Shown one piece after another: positions 51,352 through 59,515 of a stretch of DNA of 64,000 nucleotides. The DNA lies in the NCBI GenBank assembly GCA_030583925.1, contig CP129482.1:930001-994000 (forward strand), read 5' to 3'. The notes below the pieces were generated by a model. It saw nothing but the letters and a program-made list of their open reading frames with translations, did no database searches and had not been told where the DNA came from. Both the position numbers and the translations under genes were made by a program. Positions within the stretch are counted from its first letter, which is position 1. Each line of letters begins with the position of its first letter. This DNA comes from Anaerolineales bacterium. GTDB taxonomy: Bacteria; Chloroflexota; Anaerolineae; Anaerolineales; Villigracilaceae.

Positions 51352-51645
51352 ATGAACCTTGATGAACTTCAAGTCACTCACAACTTGGCTGAGAACCGTT
51401 TCGAAACATGGATCGAAGGTCGGCTCTCGAAGTTGGATTACATCGAAGACGGCAACACCATTGTGATGACGCACGTCGGCGTAAACCCGCAAGATCGCGG
51501 TCAGGGCATTGCCGGCAAAATCACGGATGTCGCGCTAGCGTACGCGCGGGAGAAGTCGTTGCGAGTGATTCCGATGTGTTCGTATGTGGCGGCGCACATT
51601 CGGGCGAATCCAGAGTATGTTGAGTTGACAAGGCAAAGGGCATAA
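51352..51645 (+). CDS. YjdJ/NATD1-type small GNAT acetyltransferase
   Basis: A 97-residue protein with the short GNAT core: ETWIEGRLSKLDYIEDGNTI, THVGVNPQDRGQGIAGKI (acetyl-CoA binding RGQGIA), and VIPMCSYVAAHIRANPEYVEL. Members are single-domain proteins of unknown substrate. Divergent from kamA, with about 260 bp between. Confidence 0.9.
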   Translation: MNLDELQVTHNLAENRFETWIEGRLSKLDYIEDGNTIVMTHVGVNPQDRGQGIAGKITDVALAYAREKSLRVIPMCSYVAAHIRANPEYVELTRQRA

Positions 51646-51666
51646 TTCATTTTCCCCTCCTAAAAC

Positions 51667-51698
51667 GAAACGCGCTCAGCACGGAGCGCGTTTTTTTT
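51667..51698 (+). terminator. Rho-independent terminator of the GNAT gene
   Basis: aacgcgctc (51669-51677) and gagcgcgtt (51684-51692), followed by a T run to 51698. A second hairpin (aacacgc / gcgtgtt, 51748-51777) lies before the tRNA. Confidence 0.88.
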
Positions 51699-51781
51699 AT
51701 TTTCTTTGGCTTGGCGCTCTTTGCGCACTTCGCGGTAAAAAAAGAAAACACGCCCTCATCGCGGAGCGCGTGTTTTTCATG

Positions 51782-51871
51782 TGGCGGGGAGGGCGGGATT
51801 CGAACCCGCGACTGGTTTTACCCAGCACTCACTTAGCAGGCGAGCCCATTCAGCCACTCTGGCACCTCCCC
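51782..51871 (-). tRNA. tRNA-Ser (GCT)
   Basis: Minus strand: acceptor ggggagg / cctcccc, anticodon loop ctgctaa (GCT), long variable arm typical of tRNA-Ser, T arm cgggttcgaatcccg. CCA is encoded (51782-51784). Confidence 0.95.
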
Positions 51872-51880
51872 AATTCAATG

Positions 51881-51945
51881 TACGATTTCAGATTGACGAT
51901 TTTCGGTTGCTTAATCGTAAATCTGAAATCGCCAATCGTAAATCG
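51881..51945. repeat. acgatttcagattgacgatt inverted repeat between tRNA-Ser genes
   Basis: tacgatttcagattgacgat and atctgaaatc..aatcgtaaatcgt form imperfect arms. A fragment is at 20421. Confidence 0.6.
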
Positions 51946-51947
51946 TC

Positions 51948-52035
51948 TGGCGGAGGGAGTGGGATTCGAACCCACGTTGGTGTGACCCAAACATGTTTTC
52001 AAGACATGCGCCTTCAGCCGCTCGGCCATCCCTCC
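51948..52035 (-). tRNA. tRNA-Ser (TGA)
   Basis: Minus strand: acceptor ggaggga / tccctcc, anticodon loop cttgaaa (TGA), long variable arm, T arm gggttcgaatccc. CCA is encoded (51948-51950). Confidence 0.95.
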
Positions 52036-52110
52036 ACAAAACCCGATTCGTTTTGCGAGTGGACGAGATTTTACCATAAGAGAGAGACGCGGTGATTATT
52101 CCAAGCTAAG

Positions 52111-52288
52111 GGGAGTGGCTAATTGAGTGTGTTAAGCCACACCGTTCGTCCGCAGGATCGCTTCGCTGATGCCGCGAGCACGACGGTGCGAGACGGCAGA
52201 GCCTACAGAGAGTTTGAGTTTTTCTCTCGAAGAACTCTGTGATTCTCTGTGGCAGAAAAGGTTTTTACGGCCCCTTTTCGCCACTCCC
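52111..52288. mobile_element. MITE-like element, GGAGTGGC family, copy 3 (with extra segment)
   Basis: gggagtggctaattgagtgt at the left and cgccactccc at the right. Compared with copies 1 and 2 it has about 60 extra bp (about 52142-52200) with cgttcgtccgcaggatcg. Confidence 0.65.
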
Positions 52289-52333
52289 AAGCCAAGCGGC
52301 GCCTTTCCGGAGAACAAGCGAGTTGCATTCTCG

Positions 52334-52342
52334 TGATATAAT
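52334..52342 (+). promoter_or_regulatory. Extended -10 promoter of the partner-switch genes
   Basis: TGATATAAT (TGN plus perfect TATAAT), 41 bp before the STAS start. No clear -35. Confidence 0.5.
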
Positions 52343-52383
52343 TTCGCCCATTAGTAAGGCAATTTCAACCTGGAGGATGTGTC

Positions 52384-52719
52384 ATGGAAATTACGCATCA
52401 GGAATTCAAACATTGTGAATTGATCAAGGTCAAGGGACGGGTAGATAGCGCGACCGCGCCTCAGCTTGCCCAGACGTTGGAGACCGCCAACGAGAACGGC
52501 AAACATAAACTGGTGTTGGATATGAGCGAGTTAGAGTACATGTCCAGCGCGGGCTTTCGGGCGTTGTTAGCCGCCCAGCGAAATTCGAAGAAATACAATC
52601 GCGGCGAAGTTGTGCTTGCTTCGGTGCCTGAACGTATCCGTGAAGCGCTCGAACTGGCGGGGTTCACGGAACTGTTCAAGACGTTCGACGATCCGCTTCA
52701 TGCGGTGGGGTATTTCTAG
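52384..52719 (+). CDS. STAS-domain anti-sigma factor antagonist
   Basis: A 111-residue SpoIIAA/RsbV-like protein with a ctggagg ribosome site. The phosphorylated serine is expected in YMSSAGFRAL (about 57-60). In partner switching the unphosphorylated form binds the anti-sigma kinase. The kinase and phosphatase genes follow, so the full set is here except for the sigma factor or other target. Confidence 0.9.
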   Translation: MEITHQEFKHCELIKVKGRVDSATAPQLAQTLETANENGKHKLVLDMSELEYMSSAGFRALLAAQRNSKKYNRGEVVLASVPERIREALELAGFTELFKTFDDPLHAVGYF

Positions 52720-52761
52720 GGCGAGCGTGCAGGGGCTGGATCTGGTGAGCAGTGTAAATGG

Positions 52762-52805
52762 AAAAGCCGCTTTCGGCGACGCTGGCTGAGGCGGCTTTTA
52801 ATTTT
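52762..52805 (+). terminator. Hairpin between STAS and kinase genes
   Basis: aaaagccgc (52762-52770) and gcggctttt (52791-52799), then taatttt. The long loop holds further pairing. It may lower expression of the kinase relative to STAS. Confidence 0.55.
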
Positions 52806-52813
52806 CTCTCGTC

Positions 52814-53224
52814 ATGAAAACGATTCATTTTCCGGCAAAGTTTGAATTTCTCGATGAGATCCGCGAATTCGTGGGAACGATCGCGCGGGAAAACGGCTTC
52901 GGCGATAAAGATGTGTACAACATTCAACTCGCCACGGACGAAGCCGCCTCGAATATCATCGAACATGCGTATGAAGATATCACAGACGGCGTTCTCGACC
53001 TGTCTTGTGGTATGCAGGGGGAAGGTCTGACGGTTATTTTGGTGGATCACGGCGCGCCATTCGATCCTTCTGAAGTTCCCATGCCTGACCTGCAGGCTGA
53101 TCTAGCGGATCGAAAGATCGGGGGATTGGGCATCTTCCTGATGCGGAAATTGATGGACGAAGTGCATTACCACTCCAACTCGGATAAGAGTAATGTGCTG
53201 ACGATGCTCAAGCGGAAGGGCTAG
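52814..53224 (+). CDS. RsbW-like anti-sigma factor serine kinase
   Basis: A 136-residue GHKL ATPase. N box DEAASNIIEHAYE, G1 LVDHGAPFD and G2 IGGLGIFLMRKLMDEV are in place. It should phosphorylate the upstream STAS protein and bind a sigma factor or other target. It precedes the phosphatase gene by 5 bp. Confidence 0.9.
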   Translation: MKTIHFPAKFEFLDEIREFVGTIARENGFGDKDVYNIQLATDEAASNIIEHAYEDITDGVLDLSCGMQGEGLTVILVDHGAPFDPSEVPMPDLQADLADRKIGGLGIFLMRKLMDEVHYHSNSDKSNVLTMLKRKG

Positions 53225-53229
53225 GACGC

Positions 53230-56200
53230 ATGAAAGCGGCGTCATCGTCCGAGTGGCGCGAACTTGCCAAACTGGGCGAACAACTCATCGGCACTACATC
53301 GTTGTCGGAACAGCGCGACCAGATCGTCGCTGTAGCTTCGCGCCTGCTCAAAGGGGATGCGGACCTGTGGCTCGATGAAGACTTGTTCCGCCTCCCTGAC
53401 GCGCGCGATGAAATTGTCTTCTCGCCAAGCCCTGAATCGCAGGCGTTGACCCGCGCCTTGAAATCGAAAGGTCTTCTGACCAGTTACCAAAAGGGGAGAA
53501 AAAAGAACCGCGCCGCGCGGCAGGTATGGGCGTCCGTTCCGCTAAAGAATCAGGAAGCCCCTCTGGGAGCGATTCAGGTAGTGCGCCCACGCGGACCTGA
53601 ATTCAAAAAGGATGAACTCGATCTCCTCGTAGGTTTGGCTGGTGTCATCGGCGTCAGTCTGGTGGCTTCGCATCGAGTCGCAGTGGAGGGGTTCCGGCTC
53701 GATCAATTGAACCTTGTGCGTGAGGTTAGCGCGCAGATCGCCAACGTGCTGGATTTGAACGAGCTGGCGGAACGCGTCACGCAACTCATTCAACAGACGT
53801 TCCATTATTACTACGTCGCTATCTTCACGTTGCGAGAGCGCTCCCCGGGGCTTCGATTCCGCGCGAGCGCGATGTCTCATCGTGATGGGAAACGCCGCGC
53901 CAAGGTCGCGTTGGAGGTGAAGATCGGTCAAGGGTTGATCGGGGAGGCGGCTGAATCCGGCGAGCAGATCGTTGTCCGCGATGTGCGGAAGGATGCGCGC
54001 TACCGGTTCATCAACGCGCTTCCGGGGACCCGCTCGGAGGTTGCGATCCCATTAAAAATTGAAGGGCGAGTGTTGGGTGTGCTTGATGTGCAGAGCGATC
54101 AGGCGGATGCGTTCCATCCCAACGACTTGCTTGTTCTGAACGCGCTGGCGGATACCATTGCGCGTGCCGTGGAGGGCGCTCGTCTATATCACGATTTGCG
54201 GCGGCATTCGGATCATCTTGCTTTGATCGCGGATGTCAGCCGGAGCGTGAACGCCTCGCTTGAATTGAACACGTTGATGCAGAACGTTTCGGATTTGATC
54301 CATAATCGTTTCAAATTTCCGCATGTCAATTTGTTTACGGTGCATCATCTTCGGGGCATGATCGAGTATCAAGCCGGAAGCGGCGAGCGAAGCGCTCAAT
54401 CGGCCGGATTCACCGTCCCGTTGGATGACGCGGCGGGTATCCTCCCGTGGGTAGCGCGCGAAGGAACAACCGTCGTCGCGAACGATGTGCGAAAGGATAA
54501 GCGTTACGTTCCATCGCCGTTGCCGCCGGAGAATACAAAATCTGAAATCTGTGTGCCGTTGTTATACGATGGCGAAGTGGTCGGCTTGCTGGATATTCAA
54601 TCGGATCGCTACAACGCCTTCACCACAGAGGACCAATTCATGTTCGAAGCGGTGGCAGATAATATCGCCATCGCGATCCATAACGCGGCGCTTTATCGCT
54701 CGGAGCAGTGGCGGCGGCAGATCGCGGACAGCCTGCGCGAGGTCGCAGGTTTGATCTCAGCCGACGAGGACGTGGACGATGTTCTCGAAGTGATCCTGCT
54801 TGAATTGGAAAAGAACCTGCCGGTGGAGATTTCATCCATTTGGCTTCTCGAAGACGATGAGTTATATCTAGCGGCAAGCCATAATATGGACGAAGCGCTT
54901 TTGGAGAGCACCTTGTACGGTACGCCCGAAGCGTATGCCGCTTTGATGCGCGTCATCGAATCGGAAGGGGCGGAAGTGCGCAAGCCGACAGATATCATGG
55001 GCGCTACCGGTCTCGCGGCTGGGTTCGATCAGAATTATTCCGCGCTGGCAGCGCCGTTGCGTGTGGGCAATCAACCGTTCGGAGTGATCACGCTCGCACA
55101 TCATTCGCCCGGCAGATATGGCAGGGAAGCGCTGGCTGTGGCAACCACCTTTGCGAATTATGCCGCCGTTGCCATCGAAAACACGCGCTTATTCGATATT
55201 GCACAGGAACAAGCGTACGCGTCCGCGGCGTTGTTGCAGGTGGCGCAAGCCATTGTCAGTTTGAGCGACCTTGATGAGATCCTCGATACGATCATCCGCA
55301 TCATGCCGATCTTGGTGGGGGTTCGACGCGCCGCGTTGTATCAGTTCGATTCTGCGGAGGAAAAATTTCTATCGTCTCAGCAATATGGTTTGAGCGAAGA
55401 GGATGAAGCCAACTTCTGGAATCGTTCGTTCACAGAGGGCGAATTCCCCATGCTTGATTCGTGCCGCGGCGCGACGGGCTTGCTCGCCAGTCCGTTGAAT
55501 GAGGCGCGCGGACTCGAAGCGTGGTTATCAGCCCGCCCGTCGGAAGAGGCGAATCTTGCCAATCCGAACGCGCTGTTGTTCGCGGTCCCCATCGCGGTCA
55601 AAGACGCGTTGTATGGCGTGATGCTGATCGAAGAAGCCGAAGGCGGATTGCGCTTCCGCACGCGGCGCTTGGAGATCATCAACGGGATCGCGCAACAAGC
55701 CGCGCTGGCGATTCAGAACGACTTGTTGCAACGCGAGATGGTGGTGCGCGAACGCCTCGAAACGGAAGTGCAGTTGGCTCGCCAAATTCAGCAGACCTTC
55801 CTCCCCGACTCGCTGCCGCAGGTGGAGGGCTGGGAGTTTGCCGCCCGCTGGAAAACGGCGCGGCAGGTGGGCGGCGATTTTTACGATGTGTTCGATCTGC
55901 CGAATCGCCGCATCGGCTTTTTCATCGCCGACGTCGCGGACAAGGGCGTGCCAGCCGCGCTGTTCATGGCGCTCACGCGGACGTTGGTGCGCGCCGCCGT
56001 GCTTGAGATCGAATCGCCAGCCGAAGCGTTGCGCCGCGTGAATGATCTACTTATCCCCGACACGAAACAAGGTATGTTCATCACGGCAGTCTATGCTGTG
56101 CTCGACCTTGATAAGGGTGAGTTGACGTATGTCAACGCGGGGCATAACCCGCCGATCTGGGTACGGCATGACGGCGCGGTCGAAAAACTCACGCGTACGG

Positions 56201-56478
56201 GAATTGCGCTCGGCGCGTCGGAGGAGGCGCGCTATGAGCAACGCGCCATCCAACTTACCGACGGCGATAACCTCTTGTTCTACACCGATGGTTTGACGGA
56301 ATCGTTCAATAACGAGGGCGAGTTCTACGGCGAGTTACGGTTGACCGAATCGATTGTGATCAATCAATGCTCGTCCGCGTCGCAGTTGATGGACGTGGTG
56401 GAAAAATCTCTGCTTGATTTTGTGCAGGACATGCCTCCCGCCGATGACTTGACGATGCTGGCGGTGAGGAAGGTGTAA
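53230..56478 (+). CDS. Multi-GAF SpoIIE-type phosphatase (RsbU-like)
   Basis: A 1082-residue cytosolic protein without membrane segments. About five GAF-like domains in a row (roughly 1-145, 155-320, 325-500, 505-660, 665-840), a short coiled link (EVQLARQIQQTFLPDSLPQ), then a PP2C/SpoIIE domain (about 850-1082) with GGDFYDVF, IADVADKGVPAALFMA and the late PPADDLTML acidic motif for metal. It should dephosphorylate the STAS protein when one of the GAF domains senses a signal. Five sensors in one chain suggest integration of several inputs. Confidence 0.93.
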   Translation: MKAASSSEWRELAKLGEQLIGTTSLSEQRDQIVAVASRLLKGDADLWLDEDLFRLPDARDEIVFSPSPESQALTRALKSKGLLTSYQKGRKKNRAARQVWASVPLKNQEAPLGAIQVVRPRGPEFKKDELDLLVGLAGVIGVSLVASHRVAVEGFRLDQLNLVREVSAQIANVLDLNELAERVTQLIQQTFHYYYVAIFTLRERSPGLRFRASAMSHRDGKRRAKVALEVKIGQGLIGEAAESGEQIVVRDVRKDARYRFINALPGTRSEVAIPLKIEGRVLGVLDVQSDQADAFHPNDLLVLNALADTIARAVEGARLYHDLRRHSDHLALIADVSRSVNASLELNTLMQNVSDLIHNRFKFPHVNLFTVHHLRGMIEYQAGSGERSAQSAGFTVPLDDAAGILPWVAREGTTVVANDVRKDKRYVPSPLPPENTKSEICVPLLYDGEVVGLLDIQSDRYNAFTTEDQFMFEAVADNIAIAIHNAALYRSEQWRRQIADSLREVAGLISADEDVDDVLEVILLELEKNLPVEISSIWLLEDDELYLAASHNMDEALLESTLYGTPEAYAALMRVIESEGAEVRKPTDIMGATGLAAGFDQNYSALAAPLRVGNQPFGVITLAHHSPGRYGREALAVATTFANYAAVAIENTRLFDIAQEQAYASAALLQVAQAIVSLSDLDEILDTIIRIMPILVGVRRAALYQFDSAEEKFLSSQQYGLSEEDEANFWNRSFTEGEFPMLDSCRGATGLLASPLNEARGLEAWLSARPSEEANLANPNALLFAVPIAVKDALYGVMLIEEAEGGLRFRTRRLEIINGIAQQAALAIQNDLLQREMVVRERLETEVQLARQIQQTFLPDSLPQVEGWEFAARWKTARQVGGDFYDVFDLPNRRIGFFIADVADKGVPAALFMALTRTLVRAAVLEIESPAEALRRVNDLLIPDTKQGMFITAVYAVLDLDKGELTYVNAGHNPPIWVRHDGAVEKLTRTGIALGASEEARYEQRAIQLTDGDNLLFYTDGLTESFNNEGEFYGELRLTESIVINQCSSASQLMDVVEKSLLDFVQDMPPADDLTMLAVRKV

Positions 56479-56611
56479 TTCTGTAATCAACCCGGCGAGG
56501 AAGATTTCGCCTTATATCAACCAAGATTTTACAAGAAATTTACACGCTCACCATACCCCCGTAACCCATACAATCTACACTCATCATCGTAACCTTGAAA
56601 GGAGGTCTACG

Positions 56612-57151
56612 ATGATGAAACTATTGCTGAAGAAAACTCTTCTGCTGGCGATGGTCGCCGCTCTGGGAATGGCGAGTCTGCCAGTGTTTGGCGTTTCCGC
56701 CGCAGGGCTGGATGACCCAACGCCTCCACCGCACGGAGAGTTGACGAATGAACGTCTCGAACAGGTTTGGGCGCATGAGCAAAAGATCTACGAGAAGTTG
56801 GGCAACACGGAGGCGTTTGTCCATAAAGCCCAACAACTCATTGACCGCGCCGCGCAGAACGGCAAGGACGTCTCTGCCGTGCAAGCCGCGCTCGACGCCT
56901 TTGAAGCCGCCGCCATGGGCGACGCGAAGGATATTTATGTGAGCGCGCAGGCGATCGTTGAATCGCATGCAGGTTTCGACGCGAACGGCAAAGTAACCGA
57001 CCCCGAGCAAGCGAAGGACACGGTCCGCGCGCTGGGCGAGAAATTGAAAGCGATCAAGGACGCGATGGGCGGCACAGGCAAAGCCCTACGCGAGGCGATC
57101 CAAGCCTTCCGCGAAGCCAACCCGCGCCCGGAGAAAACCCCAACACCTTGA
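56612..57151 (+). CDS. Secreted helical protein, unknown
   Basis: A full ribosome site (gaaaggaggtc) precedes ATG ATG at 56612. The 179-residue protein has a Sec signal (MMKLLLKKTLLLAMVAALGM, likely cut near VSAAG) and a mature part of long amphipathic helices (LEQVWAHEQKIYEKLG; AVQAALDAFEAAAMGDAKDI). Pro/Thr tail. No family recognised; high expression is suggested by the ribosome site. Confidence 0.75.
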   Translation: MMKLLLKKTLLLAMVAALGMASLPVFGVSAAGLDDPTPPPHGELTNERLEQVWAHEQKIYEKLGNTEAFVHKAQQLIDRAAQNGKDVSAVQAALDAFEAAAMGDAKDIYVSAQAIVESHAGFDANGKVTDPEQAKDTVRALGEKLKAIKDAMGGTGKALREAIQAFREANPRPEKTPTP

Positions 57152-57154
57152 TTC

Positions 57155-57256
57155 TTAAACACAAAGGGCACGAAGGTCGCTAAGTTGGATCCGTGATGAG
57201 CGAAAGCGCCTCCATAGATTTTCACTTTGTGTACTTAGTGTCCTTCGTGTTTTAAA
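57155..57256. repeat. Diverged gcgaaggtcgctaag-type repeat
   Basis: ttaaacacaaagggcacgaa at the left and ttcgtgttttaa at the right, with cgaaggtcgctaag as in the pheS-pheT repeats. Confidence 0.6.
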
Positions 57257-57321
57257 GATTTACACATTCCTGCAATCGGCAGTACAATCGATTCACTGAA
57301 AAAAACAAAAGTGAGGCAAAG

Positions 57322-57732
57322 ATGTACACATCCGAAGGCAAGAAAATCGTTTCCACAGAGAAGGCGCCGAAAGCCATTGGTCCATATTCGCAAGCCATTC
57401 GCACCGAAAACTTGATCTTTACCGCCGGGCAAATTGGACTTGACCCCGCTACGATGGAAATCGTCCAAGGCGGCATCGAAGCCGAAACAAAGCAAGTGTT
57501 GACCAACCTCAAGTACGTCCTTGAATCGGCGGACTCGGGATTGAATTTCGTGGTCAAGACCCTCGTCTTTTTGCAGGATATGAACGACTTTGCAAAGATG
57601 AACGCGATCTACTCTGAATTCTTTCCTGAAAACCCGCCTGCGCGCAGTACCGTCCAAGTGGCGGGGTTGCCCAAAGGCGCGCGGGTCGAGATCGAGTGTG
57701 TGGCGCTGCTGTCTCCCACGCGCGGCGACTGA
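57322..57732 (+). CDS. ridA: RidA family enamine/imine deaminase
   Basis: A 136-residue protein with the family signature (APKAIGPYSQAIRTENLIFTAGQ near the start; NPPARSTVQVAGLPKGARVEIE with the catalytic Arg at the end). RidA hydrolyses reactive enamines such as 2-aminoacrylate in the cytoplasm. It has an extra N-terminal about 10 residues. It stands alone, followed by a ctccaatctcc-type repeat. Confidence 0.93.
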   Translation: MYTSEGKKIVSTEKAPKAIGPYSQAIRTENLIFTAGQIGLDPATMEIVQGGIEAETKQVLTNLKYVLESADSGLNFVVKTLVFLQDMNDFAKMNAIYSEFFPENPPARSTVQVAGLPKGARVEIECVALLSPTRGD

Positions 57733-57762
57733 TCTCCAGCCTCTAATCTCCAATTCTCTTTT
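57733..57762. repeat. ctccagcctctaatctccaa repeat
   Basis: Reverse-oriented copy of the ggagattggag family at 19274 and 20068. Confidence 0.45.
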
Positions 57763-57812
57763 CTGAAACGCGCCGCGCACCCAGCGTCAATTGCCATTTA
57801 CCGATCAATGCT

Positions 57813-58505
57813 TTGAACGAACTCATTCTCCTCGTTGACGACGAACCGTCCATTATTAAACTTGCGCGCATGTACCTCGAACGCGAGGGCTTTCGCATTG
57901 CCACCGCAAAAGACGGCGAAGCCGCGCTCGACTCTGCGGACCACGAACATCCCGCGTTGATCGTGTTGGATGTGATGCTTCCCAAACTGGATGGCTTCGA
58001 GGTGTGCCGCCGATTGCGTGCCGCGAATCACCCGTCCGCGATCCTCATGCTCACCGCCCGCGACGACGACATTGACAAGATTCTCGGTCTCGAACTCGGC
58101 GCGGACGACTACCTCACCAAGCCGTTCAACCCGCGTGAGTTGGTGGCGCGCGTCAAGGCGATTCTGCGGCGCGGGGATCGCGCGATCAGCGACAAAGACG
58201 CCTCCCCGATGCGACTCGGCTCCCTTACGATTGACCCAGCCCGAAGGGAGGTCCGAATCGATTCTTCCAATGTGGATTTGCGTACACAGGAGTTCGACCT
58301 GCTCCTCACCTTCGTCGAACACCGCGGACTCGTCCTCAGCCGCGAGCAAATCCTGCAAAAGGCGTGGGGCTTCGATTTTTACGGTCAGACGCGCACGGTG
58401 GACGTGCATGTGGCGCATTTGCGGAAGAAACTCGAAGCCAGTAACGTGAAGATCGAAACCGTGACGGGCGTTGGCTACAAACTGGTAGTTCAAGAGCGAG
58501 GGTAG
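57813..58505 (+). CDS. OmpR/PhoB-family response regulator
   Basis: The best start is TTG at 57813, giving MNELILLVDDEPSIIKL; there is no ATG in frame nearby and the ribosome site is weak. Receiver domain: acidic pair DD (10-11), phospho-Asp in VLDVMLPKLDGF (near 53), TAR and the lysine KPFNP. The C-terminal winged helix (DLRTQEFDLLLTFVEHRG; GQTRTVDVHVAHLRKKLE) binds DNA. Its probable partner kinase is two genes downstream. Confidence 0.92.
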   Translation: MNELILLVDDEPSIIKLARMYLEREGFRIATAKDGEAALDSADHEHPALIVLDVMLPKLDGFEVCRRLRAANHPSAILMLTARDDDIDKILGLELGADDYLTKPFNPRELVARVKAILRRGDRAISDKDASPMRLGSLTIDPARREVRIDSSNVDLRTQEFDLLLTFVEHRGLVLSREQILQKAWGFDFYGQTRTVDVHVAHLRKKLEASNVKIETVTGVGYKLVVQERG

Positions 58506-58566
58506 GCAAGGGCGTTCATCATGCCTTTGCAAGTTTATTTCACGTTCTCTGCTGTACACTTGACGT

Positions 58567-59493
58567 ATGGCAGAACCTCATCCGCTCTCCAAATTTTGGC
58601 AAGCCGCTTATTCCGTGATTCAGGAATATTGGATGATCACCGAACCCGCGATCGAAGATGCCGCCATCCATAACGACATCCCCATCGAGTTGTATTATTA
58701 CGGCGAGTTGGGGTTGAGCCGATTCTCGCTCGAAAGCTTCCAAAAGCGCGACCCGTTTTCAAACCCCGAACAGTTCGAAAAATTATTTGCCCGGCTCGAT
58801 GTGAAAGGCTGGATCGAACCCCAGCACGACGAAGGCTATGCAGTGACCGAAATGGCGCGGGCGGGCGCAAAATTCATCATCATGTCGGGCGATGCGACAC
58901 TGCCTCCCGAAGAGGCGTTTCCCGAGATCGATCTTGAACGGCTCAAGGTTTTGGTCAAGCGAATTGTGGTGGCGAACGATGGCGCGCCCGAGCCACCGGA
59001 GAAATGGGCGATCGCTCATCGTTTCCGCGTGGCGAACAGAGCCAGCCCGGTGTTGGTGAAGATCCGCGAATATCTCATGGATCTGTTCGCCTATCGCGAC
59101 GATTCGCATCTTGCGGCGGCGCGTCCGCATTTCAACGATGCGGGCATTGTCTGGTTGACGCTTGGCGCGGCATGGGAGGCTGGCGCGGTCAGCGCCGAGA
59201 AGCTCGCGGAAGCGTTGACGTTTCGCGGTTACGATGCGGACGATTATGAGGTCGCGTTGCAAGCCGCGAAAGAGATCGGCTGGCTCGAGGAAACTGAATC
59301 GCCCGGCGCATTCCGCATTTCGCAAAAGGGGAAAGAATTACGCGAACAAGTGGAAGCCCAAACCGACGACTATTTTTACGCGCCGTGGTCGGCATTGACG
59401 CAGGATGAGTTGGACGAGTTGTACGATCTGCTCATCAGACTGCGCGAGCGTTTGCGTGAAATCAGGAAGACCGCAAGCGACAGTCGCTTCTAA
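58567..59493 (+). CDS. SCO6745-like / helix-turn-helix-type protein, unknown
   Basis: A 308-residue soluble protein. It starts MAEPHPLSKFWQAAYSVIQ and has two similar alpha-rich halves, each resembling a winged-helix-like unit (about 40-100, DVKGWIEPQHDEGYAVTEMAR; 200-260, GYDADDYEVALQAAKEIGWL). It may belong to the SCO6745/SalK group, but I am not sure. It sits between a response regulator and a histidine kinase; its stop lies within a terminator-like hairpin before the kinase. Confidence 0.6.
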   Translation: MAEPHPLSKFWQAAYSVIQEYWMITEPAIEDAAIHNDIPIELYYYGELGLSRFSLESFQKRDPFSNPEQFEKLFARLDVKGWIEPQHDEGYAVTEMARAGAKFIIMSGDATLPPEEAFPEIDLERLKVLVKRIVVANDGAPEPPEKWAIAHRFRVANRASPVLVKIREYLMDLFAYRDDSHLAAARPHFNDAGIVWLTLGAAWEAGAVSAEKLAEALTFRGYDADDYEVALQAAKEIGWLEETESPGAFRISQKGKELREQVEAQTDDYFYAPWSALTQDELDELYDLLIRLRERLREIRKTASDSRF

Positions 59494-59510
59494 AGTGACT
59501 GTCGTCTTTT
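59478..59510 (+). terminator. Terminator-like hairpin before the histidine kinase gene
   Basis: cgacagtcgctt (59478-59489) pairs with aagtgactgtcg (59493-59504), one G-U, then tctttt. The TAA stop of the previous gene is in the loop, and the kinase ATG is 6 bp later. Confidence 0.5.
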
Positions 59511-59515
59511 ATCCC

